DNA of 54,554 bases from a virus. A program made the position numbers and the translations under genes. The notes beneath the pieces are model-generated. The model searched no databases. It was not told where the DNA came from and was given only the letters and a program-made list of their open reading frames with translations. Positions 10,401 to 16,921 of this stretch are shown here, piece after piece. Positions within the stretch are counted from its first letter, which is position 1; each line of letters starts with the position of its first letter. The stretch lies in IMG/VR virus record IMGVR_UViG_3300033998_000134, positions 1 to 54,554 of that record; one strand, given 5' to 3'.

Positions 10401-13258
10401 TTGATATTCTGCTCCGGCGTCATCCGTGATTGATCTATTTGACCCTTATTTTCCCCCTCCAGAATGATCGGTAGTGATTGCATGAATGCCTGCTTTTCCG
10501 CCTCCACATCTTGTCCGGATGGTTGTTCCGTCTCCTCTGGTAATGCTATTTGTCCTTTTGTTTCTTCTTTTCCCGTTTCTGTGACATTTTGCTCTATCTG
10601 TTCGGCTGGCATACCCTCATTTTCGGGAGAAATTTCTGACATTCTGTCAACTTCTTCCTGTTTAGCTTGCTCTTCCCGATGTACTCCTATGACATTTACT
10701 GACGGTACTTCTTTCTCGTCGATAACGATAATACCGTTATTTCTCAGGCTCATATCATCCACCGTGCCGGTTACGATATTGCCTTTTTCATCGGTATAGT
10801 CCACTTGTACGCCGTTATCCACGCCCCGAAGATTATCCTCATCGATAATCATTCTCGGCTCAACGATAACAGGGGCGGGGATGCCATCAACCATAACTTG
10901 ATAATTACCAGCATCGTCAACCCCCTGTATCTGACCCATGAGCGAGATATTCCCATCTGAGGTGAATCTTATAATCTCTCCCTTATCATAAGGACGCACT
11001 TCATCGTTTGCCTGCCTGTTCACTACCTCAGCAGTTTTTGCTGCCGTAGCCTCTTCTATTGCCTGTTCAGCCGGAACATTTTCAATGATATCTACAAACT
11101 TCGGATCAATAACTTGCCTCTTTCCGTTGCTGTCAGTGTAATAAATTTCTCCCGATTTATGTGTGTCGATAGATCCGTCTTCATGCAAAACAATATTCCC
11201 TTGAACAAAAGTAGGCTCCTCTACGCCCGGTATCTTTGCGAGGATGATACTGTTTGTCTCCGGATTTATTGTCTGCTGTATTGTTTCTTGTGCTTCCTTT
11301 TGTACTTGTTGTATCTCTTCGCTTTTCCCTCTCTCGAGTCCGTTTTTTGCTAAATAGGCTAATGAATATTTTATTAAAGCGTCTGATTGTTTCTCGTCAA
11401 ATTCGTTCGATGTAGCGATTCCGCTTATTGCTTTGGATATCGTTTCGGTGTCCTGTCTGTTGTTATCTATGATTCCATTTACCAACGATATCACATCTTT
11501 GGCCTCATCTCCAAAAATTGATTGTATGTTTGTAAGATTATTTGTATAGGCCTGATTGATCGATCTCTTTTGCTTTTTGTCGTTGTGTTTCGCTGCGGCA
11601 TACCCTCCTGCATTTATTGCTGCATATGGAAGCTGAATAACACCGACCACCCCCGCCGTGATAAGCTGTTTGCGAGGATCAACAAGGTCTTTCCATTCAG
11701 CTTGTTCGTCTCCAAGCATTGCATGACCTGCAGTAGCAAATTGCTCTTCGAGAAATTCAACTCCAGCTCCCTGAATACCTGTTGCCTTCCGTATCTTCTG
11801 AATAGATGGAGGAAGATTCTTAAATTCCAAGCCCGGAATAAATTGTCCGACACGCTCTGATCCTACCTCGACAAGATTGGATGCAAAGGCGTTCGCATAG
11901 CTGTCGAGGAAACCGCCAGGATTCTCTGCGTTTTTTTCTATGGCAGTGGCCAGTGTGGATGGCATGATTGCTGTCTGCAGCAAGCTCTCAGATACCTCTT
12001 TTCCTGCGATCTTTAGCACTTTTTCAGTGCCTTTCGTTGCGGCCTGTTTGGCAGCCTGTCTTGCTCCTTCTCTTAACAATCCTTTGCCTATTGCACCCGC
12101 AGCACCCTTAGCAATTCCTCCTGCTCCTGCAAATTGCGCCATAAACTCAAGCGATCCCGTTGTCCCTTGTGCTATATCCTGCGCAATGGTTCTGTCATTC
12201 TGATGCAATGAGGCGTATTGCGATAAAATATCTTCTGATCTGCTTGCGATAGGGCCGCCTGTTTTTGGCGAAAGTCCTTCAATAACATCACCAATACCTA
12301 ATGTGCCGATATTGTACAATGATTCCGGAAGCCGTCTTCCGAATTCACGAAGAAATTGAGATACTGCATTTCTGTCCTTGTCTTTTACGGCCGCCTGCAA
12401 CATCTTTAATTCGTTCAGGTTTTTCATGGCAAGGTCAAGATCATCCTGCGTGGCTATCTTGTCGGCCTCTTCAACATCTTTCGCCTTAGCTGCGTCTATT
12501 TTTGCCCTCTCCTCACGCGGCAACCATGACGGATTAACGCCGTATCTTGTTCCCGGAACTCCACGCCCTATCAGCTTTTGTCTCGCTGATGATTTTTCCT
12601 TTATTTCCTTTTCCAGATTTGCTATCTCGGCATCGAGTTGTTTGTCGAGCTGCGCAAACGATTCTTTCCTTTTTTTGTCGTATTCCACAAAGCCGCGCCC
12701 GGATGGTGTGTTTGCAAGAAAGTCTTTCAGGCTCTCAAGCTCATCCGGCTTTTCCTGTTGCGGTTTTGCCGGCATACCTGCATATCCTACGGGGACGATT
12801 GGGGTCATTCCTTTTGGCCGGCTCTTTGCCTTTATCTGATCGTATTTTTTTTGCGCCAAATCGGTAAGCGGTACGTTTTCGGTATCCTCCCACCTGTCAC
12901 GGAACAACTCCGGATTATCCTTATATGCCCCGTATTTTGCCGAAAAACTGATCTCGGGATCATATCGATGCACATTTAGTACATCTTTGGCAACTTCGGG
13001 AATCGACGCATTTTCCGGGAGCGATACTGATCCGTGCAGGCCTGTTAAGTCCGGCTGACGCAGTTTGATTTCAGGTATTTTCGTCTTTCCTTCCTTTTCA
13101 CTACGCAGGGCTCTTTCTTCCTCTATTTGCCGTAGTGCTCGTTCATCCGCCTGTGTGGCATTCGGGAAGTATTGCTTAAAAATCTCAAGTTTGTCGTACG
13201 GAACTTGTCTTATTCGTCCGTTACCGTCATCGAAATATAATGTATCTGGCTGTGGCAT
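1424..13258 (-). CDS. Giant polyvalent virion protein (3944 aa): ART-like, JAB/RadC, zincin and LPD-type domains
   Basis: This one gene fills more than a fifth of the genome. Polyvalent proteins are multi-domain phage or plasmid proteins thought to be delivered with the DNA to counter host defences. Visible parts: hydrophobic segments near residues 370-400 and 530-560; long acidic low-complexity linkers around 850-1450; an ADP-ribosyltransferase-like segment near 1490 (GVFVTPSRMMAEDYA); a RadC/JAB-type metal-binding domain about 1790-1920 with HNHPSG near 1880; a conserved EEIQSDW domain about 2280-2660; a zincin metallopeptidase site HENFH near 2786; and a C-terminal region around 3550-3700 with membrane-like stretch AAILSSYALIGFISPLLAAM and DD-rich LPD38-like block. 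It is last in an operon behind two ejection-type genes (13268, 14635), so an internal virion role is likely. Domain limits are estimates; enzyme activities are untested. Confidence 0.8.
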   Translation of the reverse strand: MPQPDTLYFDDGNGRIRQVPYDKLEIFKQYFPNATQADERALRQIEEERALRSEKEGKTKIPEIKLRQPDLTGLHGSVSLPENASIPEVAKDVLNVHRYDPEISFSAKYGAYKDNPELFRDRWEDTENVPLTDLAQKKYDQIKAKSRPKGMTPIVPVGYAGMPAKPQQEKPDELESLKDFLANTPSGRGFVEYDKKRKESFAQLDKQLDAEIANLEKEIKEKSSARQKLIGRGVPGTRYGVNPSWLPREERAKIDAAKAKDVEEADKIATQDDLDLAMKNLNELKMLQAAVKDKDRNAVSQFLREFGRRLPESLYNIGTLGIGDVIEGLSPKTGGPIASRSEDILSQYASLHQNDRTIAQDIAQGTTGSLEFMAQFAGAGGIAKGAAGAIGKGLLREGARQAAKQAATKGTEKVLKIAGKEVSESLLQTAIMPSTLATAIEKNAENPGGFLDSYANAFASNLVEVGSERVGQFIPGLEFKNLPPSIQKIRKATGIQGAGVEFLEEQFATAGHAMLGDEQAEWKDLVDPRKQLITAGVVGVIQLPYAAINAGGYAAAKHNDKKQKRSINQAYTNNLTNIQSIFGDEAKDVISLVNGIIDNNRQDTETISKAISGIATSNEFDEKQSDALIKYSLAYLAKNGLERGKSEEIQQVQKEAQETIQQTINPETNSIILAKIPGVEEPTFVQGNIVLHEDGSIDTHKSGEIYYTDSNGKRQVIDPKFVDIIENVPAEQAIEEATAAKTAEVVNRQANDEVRPYDKGEIIRFTSDGNISLMGQIQGVDDAGNYQVMVDGIPAPVIVEPRMIIDEDNLRGVDNGVQVDYTDEKGNIVTGTVDDMSLRNNGIIVIDEKEVPSVNVIGVHREEQAKQEEVDRMSEISPENEGMPAEQIEQNVTETGKEETKGQIALPEETEQPSGQDVEAEKQAFMQSLPIILEGENKGQIDQSRMTPEQNIKYFEYQYGTDKALRAATKMVDNLKERIKKEQAKLDADPFNIAQNDLVENLLAQQKIYQDYTSNAAPVREDVQVAKSAPDENTNIEPVKESVTTKAPADVPEQATKPKEKRQAKVIQQGEQQEQAAIDENMTDADRFLNDIEKQKEAIRQEVEKMTPKQREEWWGEPQSLREYIMRELINGQRILWSDTPTSKGFGSHLGMKGKEKERRKYIGLLGSAKTNALTPEAFAHKVWEDVVSKGGENEIGVRFHNVDTMGVLDEVLDVLYTHYSKGQMISDINESRLEQIFNELDMQAGVAMSGAWDIDPNERSQNEILLELRSEAKDDEISTYEIEEYYVNQVTQDEFYEYFYKFVANNNDYDETGEVGNNQQDAGEGSVPADGEGRDTGSSVDNEGAEGTDRADEREAETPKESASPIGYGQNDQGGRGQNAEGVAGIMQEGTAKSLKQRIKETDAELKKKQFAIIQASNPMKDDIHTGIRSADEILTAEEAFSPLIESGDEASPDFTAADMAEALKSGQITVYSSYPIANGVFVTPSRMMAEDYAGGKNVYSARVPINSVAWIDETEGQMANIDETVNTESYTKQTTSSEKSQHGLLNEENKLTVNQKQKEQEEPLKVNQKENIKKQSVEQKENKDEPIDILKKAQETVGGEQQRRNIPVITEEEYLSMNGAPFMSGSEPALHMNIQDDANKKKNIGRVMGDMKENNERREKLRKEYAEKVAKGEIRPPSRTELLIATAQGHPDNESTQAARRLLERQGINWERPSDNNLVVNEKGATLAKNKPNEKRKQKAINLQINWDEENGDVSAKRDEAFGADPETRDVQRKAGYDPAIDNRITNMERLLINRGHLDFVGNPLTGPVKITDANDVAFLFKNLERAQSENVFVVLAKDNGEYRVLYLTTGSSTSSIVDTKLIAPAAKDFRATKMWMVHNHPSGKLEPSVQDISVHRNLEQLGEVLGISVMPSIIINLDSGKYAKFSEWSRTTIDTPRGPAQGEPVRVDVYSFDRQMLYTPFSEKQKIKSSVDVARLLSQQKRGTVDKIHALIIDRANNINRYVLIDGNVSTDELNKILLEEVGRHGENVILSTNGIQLDFKRIKKALNIVGADLLDVITIKQDDDIINNYESLYELGLLADEQAGYEPRQSENVPGATYNGLMFHVVDEAGYYSTVEDALEKIKQEKGTPEQFKAMLLKNGAKQAELDWMGWDETFTGKSVTKAEIQDWINQNKIEISEVRKEKNEPLTEGEIIQREQDIYINADIATREKFGIDEPIERWDEYYKGDADEDILNEIAAKNGYSDYKKMFDAMDLYYEDLVYEELSELDRSREDSTKYSYYVLPGGEKYNELLLTMPHKISEKRRRYEELRAKEKMTESERREFSDLVNDDVDISDEKFRSLHFDEPNIVAHIRFDERTANGERILFLEEIQSDWAQQGKRHGFKTGKDKDVLRAEKALEESNKNLEKAINRRHELGLPVGAGSTEQKMFGSEIWLLGNNKEYIQLNRELEKVRNNKDYNSIQQRMEEIKKEYDKANSDYQKALDDVELDSKVLEKMKELSIISERYKVPDMPFKKTDQWITLAFRRMMRYAAENGYDRIAWTTGEQQADRYNLSKQVDRIVIDEENGQYSIMAVPKGGQELENIATATKENLSDYVGKEIALKAINEGGGDFRGDDLKVGGEGMRAFYDQIVPSVVKKISKPFGVDIETIELPETGAQQSIPVTDDMRGYAENGMPLFSIAQMSEDIDTLLNAAKTPQEKTKIVSDMVDELESRYRKSVDTVVLPTKKDVFESLRMMGADSELLSMAEKTKAKLNGVFFNGVIYLNSSSLDKAKNVAEVWAHENFHAWISDKKELLVPLINNLDDNFLNANLHAYYHKLDKEEKVNELLAFAVGRIFTGRDIARIKEADVILPVIIKYLDYVTEGEFSQSGARVRSGRKSDADALRDNQRGIPKGERINRPGEVSYQPQQEDGTVLPGYGGVSGVGGIAESAYAPMPRQKEGQSLEDYSREVSDWYFKQRELPNQPLFSVSDVADRTGSKMPEDLRKEYDVKYDRFFTRFREAWEDTFLPVKDFLDLLRKNGVEIAEYNDFYKQATHLQGKNDSQLKIFKDSYQHPITLAVSALVNKGFKYRDIENYVFAKHGIERNEYMRNAAIEEWENNHPEAEEDERAAFIKSLPNDYAGITALEEELGQPAEMFIDSFENKAGEEDINRLWAAINNATHWTLTKQYQTGMINKEVYDDLMNRYRYYVPLRGHDKETAEDRWDYTPDMGTFFTAPLVRAKGRRSRAESPFAFIEQMAHSAIVQGNKNTLKQSILRLAQKENGGLMSATKTWKVNIGTKEKPIWEQQSAPYSEDLDTYLQNQQLFEERMQQLKKEGMAYQGRARLDIGDLFIKPKQAEQHEIRVYQNGISYTVYINANPAIAKAINGANRVDKAKNMSWILNATRNMAANFTTRNPLFVMTNFSRDYIYSTTMLLAKETPEFMLEFQRNLPSAANALRRYERGNVDLNKKSDQYLYEYMINGGKTGFSHIFELDRVAKSLEREAQKGGKKNFADHARAIIDVIDMFNEVAENTTRLSVYITSREHGKSIIDSINDAKNITVNFNQKGAGSSVGKNNFEKFIFSLAGYVRPYYLFSNAAIQALSNIVKVTNKHPVKMAAILSSYALIGFISPLLAAMIGGDDGEDSYMKLSDWERQNNWCVLLPNGSFLKIPLPQELRIFSRMGDNIYQAYTGRKDILQVLMDTMFSVSDLLPMNPLGAAEISFAEIAPDFIRPLAQIKWNTNFMGSRIYNEWANKNMPGYLKARTNKKGEYYAPNFMVDWFMILDHLTGGDGVKKGVISLNPDITNHLLRGYFGGLYTIAEQGVGIASEVYNFTKTGELDIKVRETPLRAFYADKNDLQLQSSGISSRYYDIYDKVIESRRRAKAYTEKVQQGEMGIDEYSRVMSELNMPKINAIYDRIKEIKRIEREMKEMNPQQQKQAEEMIFDLRKEVVELNGNQ

Positions 13259-13267
13259 AACTGATTA

Positions 13268-14629
13268 TTAATAGATGATTTGAAACATTTCGTCCAACTC
13301 TTCCTCATCGAGCTTTGGGCCGGTAGTGATCGGTTTTTCGGTGTTCTGCTTTGTCGAATTAACGGCAGGCACCTGTTTAGCATCCGGTGTCTGTCCGTAT
13401 AGCAACCCACCTGCTCTAACTGCCGGATTTATTGTTGGCTGCACGAATTGCTGGTTATACTTTTCCTGCAGATAGGCAGCCGCGATGTTTCTTTTCTCGT
13501 CGGCCGTGTACGATTGTCCTGAGGTTTTAAAAAATTCTGAATGGTTTCGCAAAAAATCTTCATCGCTGAGGGCCTGACGGGCATATAGATCTATTTCTCC
13601 AGAACTCACACCGAATCGTTTTATCCGATTTCCGAACTGATCGGTTTCTGCGGTCGGATCGTTTTCTGCTGCAGGGATCACAAGCTGATAATCCACTTTT
13701 TCACCGGCTGAATTTCTTTTGGATGATTTTAAATTCTCTATATATGCCTGTGTCCTGGCTGCTGATTGAGACGCTGTTTGCGCTGCTATATCTGTGCGTC
13801 GTTTACGGTCCCTTGCCTGCTCTTCCAAATTCTTTATATAGGCGTCCGTTCTCTTGCGTGTATCTTCGAGTCCTGCTTGCTTATAGGCGGCATCCTGCGC
13901 CTGTTTTGCAACCCCTATCCGATAATCGCGATAATCGCTCAAGGCTTTTGCTATATTTGCTTGCGTCTGCTTCCAATCCTGCATCCCTGCGAGATAGTCT
14001 TTCATCTGCGCATTGATGATGTTACTGCTATATCGATCCGCGTCTTTTATGTATCTGTCATACACTTCCTGCTGTTTTTTGCTAAGCTGCCCATAAGCTG
14101 ACTGGTCGAATGATCGTGGTTGGTTTATGGCGCCCTGCGATCCTGCTACAGCCTGCGATACAAGCCCCAGTACGTCACCTATTCCTGCAATGGCTCGCTG
14201 CCGTTTCATCGTCTTTTCATCAGGTGCTTTCGGCTGCGGGATATTATTCTTGATTAGCTGCGTGTAAATACCCTGTACAAGGTCATCCGGATTGGGTTGA
14301 GCAAGCGATTGCCGAATCTGATCGTCGGAATAGATTTGACGAATAGCTCTGTACTCGTCATCGCTCCATCCTGCCGGCTTGCGGCTGTAATCGATATTAT
14401 CTGATTGTTGCGCCGTCGCTTGCTGCTGTTGTGATTGTTGTATTTGCTGTTGCCTCTGCTGATTGAGGGAATTGATCTGGTTCGCCGTACGGCGTTCGAT
14501 AGCTCCCTGCGGAACTATTCCGCCACCATCTTGCGAAACGGCTTCTTCGGGCGTAGGAATGGGGGCTGTCTGCGCCTGTTTCTTTTTACGCTCAGCTTCT
14601 TGTAAAATGTAGTTAACCGATATTGACAT
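13268..14629 (-). CDS. Putative internal virion (ejection) protein, 453 aa
   Basis: I do not recognise a catalytic domain. The protein begins with a Gln-rich stretch (residues about 55-75, runs of Q) and is then dominated by long, charged, predicted helices rich in Ala, Gln and Lys (about 190-320), with a hydrophobic AIAGIGDVLGLVSQAVAG segment near residue 150. This composition is like internal core or ejection proteins of short-tailed phages. It sits between the 211-aa protein (ends 14635) and the giant polyvalent protein (starts 13258), with gaps of five and nine bases, as the middle gene of one operon from promoter 15294 to 15339. Role inferred from composition and position only. Confidence 0.6.
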   Translation of the reverse strand: MSISVNYILQEAERKKKQAQTAPIPTPEEAVSQDGGGIVPQGAIERRTANQINSLNQQRQQQIQQSQQQQATAQQSDNIDYSRKPAGWSDDEYRAIRQIYSDDQIRQSLAQPNPDDLVQGIYTQLIKNNIPQPKAPDEKTMKRQRAIAGIGDVLGLVSQAVAGSQGAINQPRSFDQSAYGQLSKKQQEVYDRYIKDADRYSSNIINAQMKDYLAGMQDWKQTQANIAKALSDYRDYRIGVAKQAQDAAYKQAGLEDTRKRTDAYIKNLEEQARDRKRRTDIAAQTASQSAARTQAYIENLKSSKRNSAGEKVDYQLVIPAAENDPTAETDQFGNRIKRFGVSSGEIDLYARQALSDEDFLRNHSEFFKTSGQSYTADEKRNIAAAYLQEKYNQQFVQPTINPAVRAGGLLYGQTPDAKQVPAVNSTKQNTEKPITTGPKLDEEELDEMFQIIY

Positions 14630-14634
14630 GGCTG

Positions 14635-15270
14635 TTACTTCTTGGCGTTCCAGGGCGCGTTATACTTGTCGGATATGATTCCGCTTACATTTTTGATCGG
14701 AGATGTGTTTACCGCAGTGCCTACACCGGCTATGTTTCCGGGTGCAGCTCCCGGAATATTTGCACTTGCTGTCGGTATAAGACTGCTCAATGCACCTGCT
14801 GATGTATTCAGTCCTGTTTGCATCAATCCTTCCCAACCCCTTGCAGATTGATCCAACAAGTTCATTCTCTGCGTCGATAGTTGATTTTTGCGGTTGAGGT
14901 AACGATCGGTCACTCGATCTTTAAATTGTGCTCCTACGGCCCCTAAATTGGCCATCGTGTCGGCGAGTGCACGATTAGCTGAATCTTTCATGGCTGCGGT
15001 TTGCTCAATCGTCCCGCCGGTTATGGCTTGCGTATTTGCTGCCCGCTTTGTCTGACGGTCCAACTGATTACGCATTTGGCGAAGAATATTCTGTGCGTCG
15101 GCTCTTTGCGTGTAATCACCGAGCGCTTGGGCGTTATAAATTGCCTTATTCTCGGCCTCAAGCTCATCGAGCTCATTTCTCATCTTTTTGCGCTCTTTGC
15201 CTGCCTTATATCCGCCAAACAAGCTGCTTGCAAGTCCTGCAGCTCCTAACCCTATTGTAATTGGATCCAT
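14635..15270 (-). CDS. Putative internal virion protein, 211 aa (gp14-like)
   Basis: Starts MDPITIGLGAAGLASSLFGG, a Gly/Ala-rich hydrophobic helix typical of small ejected proteins that enter membranes, followed by a charged coiled-coil (residues 25-85) and an Ala/Thr/Gly-rich tail. T7 gp14 and related podovirus inner-core proteins share this plan, though I cannot show homology. It is the first gene behind late promoter B and heads the operon that includes the 453-aa and 3944-aa proteins, which supports joint packaging and ejection with the genome. Confidence 0.6.
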   Translation of the reverse strand: MDPITIGLGAAGLASSLFGGYKAGKERKKMRNELDELEAENKAIYNAQALGDYTQRADAQNILRQMRNQLDRQTKRAANTQAITGGTIEQTAAMKDSANRALADTMANLGAVGAQFKDRVTDRYLNRKNQLSTQRMNLLDQSARGWEGLMQTGLNTSAGALSSLIPTASANIPGAAPGNIAGVGTAVNTSPIKNVSGIISDKYNAPWNAKK

Positions 15271-15293
15271 ATCGTAATGTTTTTAGTGAGGAA

Positions 15294-15339
15294 CAAATTA
15301 AGACATTCGATTTTAATATTATGTTTGTTAGAATTAAAT
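15294..15339 (-). promoter_or_regulatory. Putative phage late promoter B (ejection-protein operon)
   Basis: Minus strand ATTTAATTCTAACAAAC (15339 to 15323), 25 bases, TTTG (15297 to 15294). It matches the shared late element at 15 of 17 positions against the version at 1409 to 1425 and has the same spacing. The downstream ATG is at 15270, giving a short leader. Confidence 0.65.
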
Positions 15340-15341
15340 TG

Positions 15342-15397
15342 TTGATTGTAAGTTTGTAAATCAATCAATATTGATTAATCTCTGTATATCAATCAAT
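15342..15397. promoter_or_regulatory. Operator-like TTGATTG/CAATCAA repeat cluster
   Basis: The divergent intergenic region holds two perfect direct repeats ATCAATCAAT (15360-15369 and 15388-15397), a perfect palindrome AATCAATATTGATT (15363-15376), and an inverted TTGATTG at 15342-15348. They lie just upstream of the plus-strand gene at 15412. A dimeric regulator site is the likely explanation; the protein that binds is unknown. Confidence 0.45.
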
Positions 15398-15411
15398 TAT
15401 GTATTAAGACT

Positions 15412-15765
15412 ATGGATACTAAAAAGAAAATAGAGAAAGTGGGAGATGAAGCGCCTGTAAAAAAGCGTCGTGGTGCTCCGGCCGGGAACTGTAACAATCC
15501 GAAAGGAAGGCCTAAAGGAGCAAAGAATAAAGTCTCCTATGATGTTCGTAAAATGATCTGGGAAAAGGTATCAGATCCGACGTATATAAAGGGTATGTTT
15601 GATGATATCGAAAGCGTGGAAGATAACGACAAGCGTGCAAAATTGAAAATAGAGCTTGTGAAATTATTTGTTCCTCGACCTATGAATGAAGACGAGCAGA
15701 AGGACAAGGATATTAAGTCGGCTATATGGGAGAAGCTGTCCGGTGAGCGTAAAGAAGAAGAATAA
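15412..15765 (+). CDS. Small basic GRPKGAKN-motif protein (117 aa)
   Basis: The N-terminal half is very basic and contains KRRGAPAGNCNNPKGRPKGAKNK, resembling the GNxxxxGRPKG motifs of DUF5681-type and AT-hook-like DNA-binding proteins often found in phage genomes, sometimes beside terminase genes. The C-terminal half is acidic and helical (DIESVEDNDKRAKLKIEL). It could be a DNA-binding regulator or a small-terminase-like protein; the large terminase is far away (37206), so I do not call it TerS. It is a monocistronic unit: repeats upstream act as a possible operator and a hairpin terminator follows at 15794. Confidence 0.6.
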   Translation: MDTKKKIEKVGDEAPVKKRRGAPAGNCNNPKGRPKGAKNKVSYDVRKMIWEKVSDPTYIKGMFDDIESVEDNDKRAKLKIELVKLFVPRPMNEDEQKDKDIKSAIWEKLSGERKEEE

Positions 15766-15793
15766 TATATTCATTTAATAATTAAACATTTAT

Positions 15794-15824
15794 AAGCGGT
15801 TGAGCATAAAGTTCAGCCGCTTTT
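15794..15824 (+). terminator. Rho-independent terminator after the 117-aa gene
   Basis: AAGCGGTTGAGC (15794-15805) pairs with GTTCAGCCGCTT (15811-15822) as a 12-bp stem with two G-T pairs and a 5-base loop, running into a TTTT tract. Confidence 0.75.
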
Positions 15825-15834
15825 CTGTTTATAA

Positions 15835-15869
15835 CAATCATATATTTATTGATTGTTTCTATATGATTG
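15835..15869. repeat. 10-bp inverted repeat upstream of the 15888 promoter
   Basis: CAATCATATA (15835-15844) and TATATGATTG (15860-15869) are perfect inverted arms with a 15-base spacer that itself contains TTGATTG. The position just upstream of a promoter and the shared TTGATTG/CAATCA core with the 15342-15397 cluster suggest binding by the same regulator. Confidence 0.4.
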
Positions 15870-15887
15870 AAAATAGTTTTCAAAATG

Positions 15888-15919
15888 CTTGCATATATCG
15901 GAAAAAGCTGCCACCTTTG
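15888..15919 (+). promoter_or_regulatory. Bacteroidota-type promoter for the 15946 gene group
   Basis: CTTG at 15888-15891 serves as -33 box and CACCTTTG (15912-15919) as -7 box, against the TTTG / TAnnTTTG consensus of the Bacteroidota primary sigma factor, with about 20 bases between. Expected transcription start is near 15926, 20 bases before the ATG at 15946. Confidence 0.6.
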
Positions 15920-15945
15920 TGTTATAACATTAAAACAAGGCAAAT

Positions 15946-16206
15946 ATGACAAAGTATGACGCCATAACAAGAAAGTATAGAGAGGTTGAAATATCCGGCT
16001 CACACTACACGGAAAACGTACAACTACTATACTGGGTTGAAACGAAAGGAAAATCGGGAAGGATACTCGCGACAATATACTACATCTCAGATGGAAAAGA
16101 GTTGCCTGTGTACGGGATGGGAGGCGCAACGGGTCACGGATGGGGTGGTAGAATTATTGGATATGTCACAAAGGATGAAGCAAAAGCTAACAACATAAAA
16201 ATATAA
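15946..16206 (+). CDS. Hypothetical protein, 86 aa
   Basis: Not recognised. It is predicted mostly beta-stranded with many aromatic residues (YREVEISGSHYTENVQLLYW) and a Gly-rich C-terminal loop (YGMGGATGHGWGG, residues 55-68). It is the first gene behind the Bacteroidota-type promoter at 15888-15919 and is followed by a plus-strand 127-aa gene. An accessory or early role is possible, but nothing in the sequence fixes it. Confidence 0.6.
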   Translation: MTKYDAITRKYREVEISGSHYTENVQLLYWVETKGKSGRILATIYYISDGKELPVYGMGGATGHGWGGRIIGYVTKDEAKANNIKI

Positions 16207-16254
16207 ACTGAAAATAATTAGACCGGGGACAGGGGAAGCTGAACAAATAAAATT

Positions 16255-16638
16255 ATGACACATAACATTGAGATTAAAGTTGAGTGCAAAGGTAGTGCTG
16301 TTGGCACACTTGGCTGGTTTAATTCAATTCTCGAAAAGAGTGAATTTGTTATTAAGAATAACCAAACCGGCATACCTGCGCTGTTTCTGAGGATTAAGAA
16401 CGAAACAGGCGCAAGAGATCATTTCATTTGCAAAAACGAAGAGGGATATCATGAAAACTATCTTACTTCGCACGACGGGAAATACATTCATGTTGCTGCA
16501 ATTGAAAACGACTTTGTGTATGGGTTGTTTAATTTTTCATTAACACCCGCTTGTAGAAAGGCAGTGGAGGGGTTGATCGAAAAAGCAGTAGCTACCTTCG
16601 ATGAATGGTGGAAAAACGACGGCGTTATTACTGAATAG
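16255..16638 (+). CDS. Hypothetical protein, 127 aa
   Basis: Not recognised. It starts MTHNIEIKVECKGSAVGTLG, is a mixed alpha/beta soluble protein, and has no signal peptide or membrane segment. The final helix (KAVEGLIEKAVATFDEWWKN) is amphipathic. It follows the 86-aa gene by 48 bases in the same unit and ends seven bases before a strong hairpin terminator at 16645, so the two probably share one transcript. Confidence 0.6.
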   Translation: MTHNIEIKVECKGSAVGTLGWFNSILEKSEFVIKNNQTGIPALFLRIKNETGARDHFICKNEEGYHENYLTSHDGKYIHVAAIENDFVYGLFNFSLTPACRKAVEGLIEKAVATFDEWWKNDGVITE

Positions 16639-16644
16639 AATTTT

Positions 16645-16682
16645 ATCGGATAGGGAGGGTTTTGTCTCTCCTATCCGATTTT
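16645..16682 (+). terminator. Strong hairpin terminator after the 127-aa gene
   Basis: ATCGGATAG (16645-16653) pairs perfectly with CTATCCGAT (16671-16679), extended by a G-C and a G-T pair, and is followed by a T-rich tract (TTTTC). Confidence 0.75.
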
Positions 16683-16719
16683 CAGTTTACAGAAAGAATA
16701 ATAATTTAAAAATAAAGCG

Positions 16720-16914
16720 ATGGAAAAAGAAGAAGAATTATCTATTTCGATAAACAGAAAGATAGCAAAGCTTGCGCTATCTTTTATGGGCGATAATAAA
16801 AAATTTAATGATGTTGTATTTAGTAGGAATCTTTCCGAGAACGCAGCACTGTACGGATTTACTGAAGATGAAACAGAATACATAAAAAGAATAGAGGCCG
16901 ATATTAATCTATAA
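16720..16914 (+). CDS. Hypothetical protein, 64 aa
   Basis: Short, charged, mostly helical protein starting MEKEEELSISINRKIAKLA. I do not recognise a family. It begins after the 16645 terminator and ends seven bases before the 161-aa gene, so the two look co-transcribed. Size and charge would suit a small DNA- or protein-binding factor, but no motif is seen. Confidence 0.55.
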   Translation: MEKEEELSISINRKIAKLALSFMGDNKKFNDVVFSRNLSENAALYGFTEDETEYIKRIEADINL

Positions 16915-16921
16915 AAATGAT

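Noticed and set aside
1431-13271. Many plus-strand and a few minus-strand open frames inside the giant gene
   Set aside because: Composition is low-complexity Ser/Phe/Cys-rich as expected for antisense frames; the 3944-aa frame is uninterrupted and has recognisable domains.
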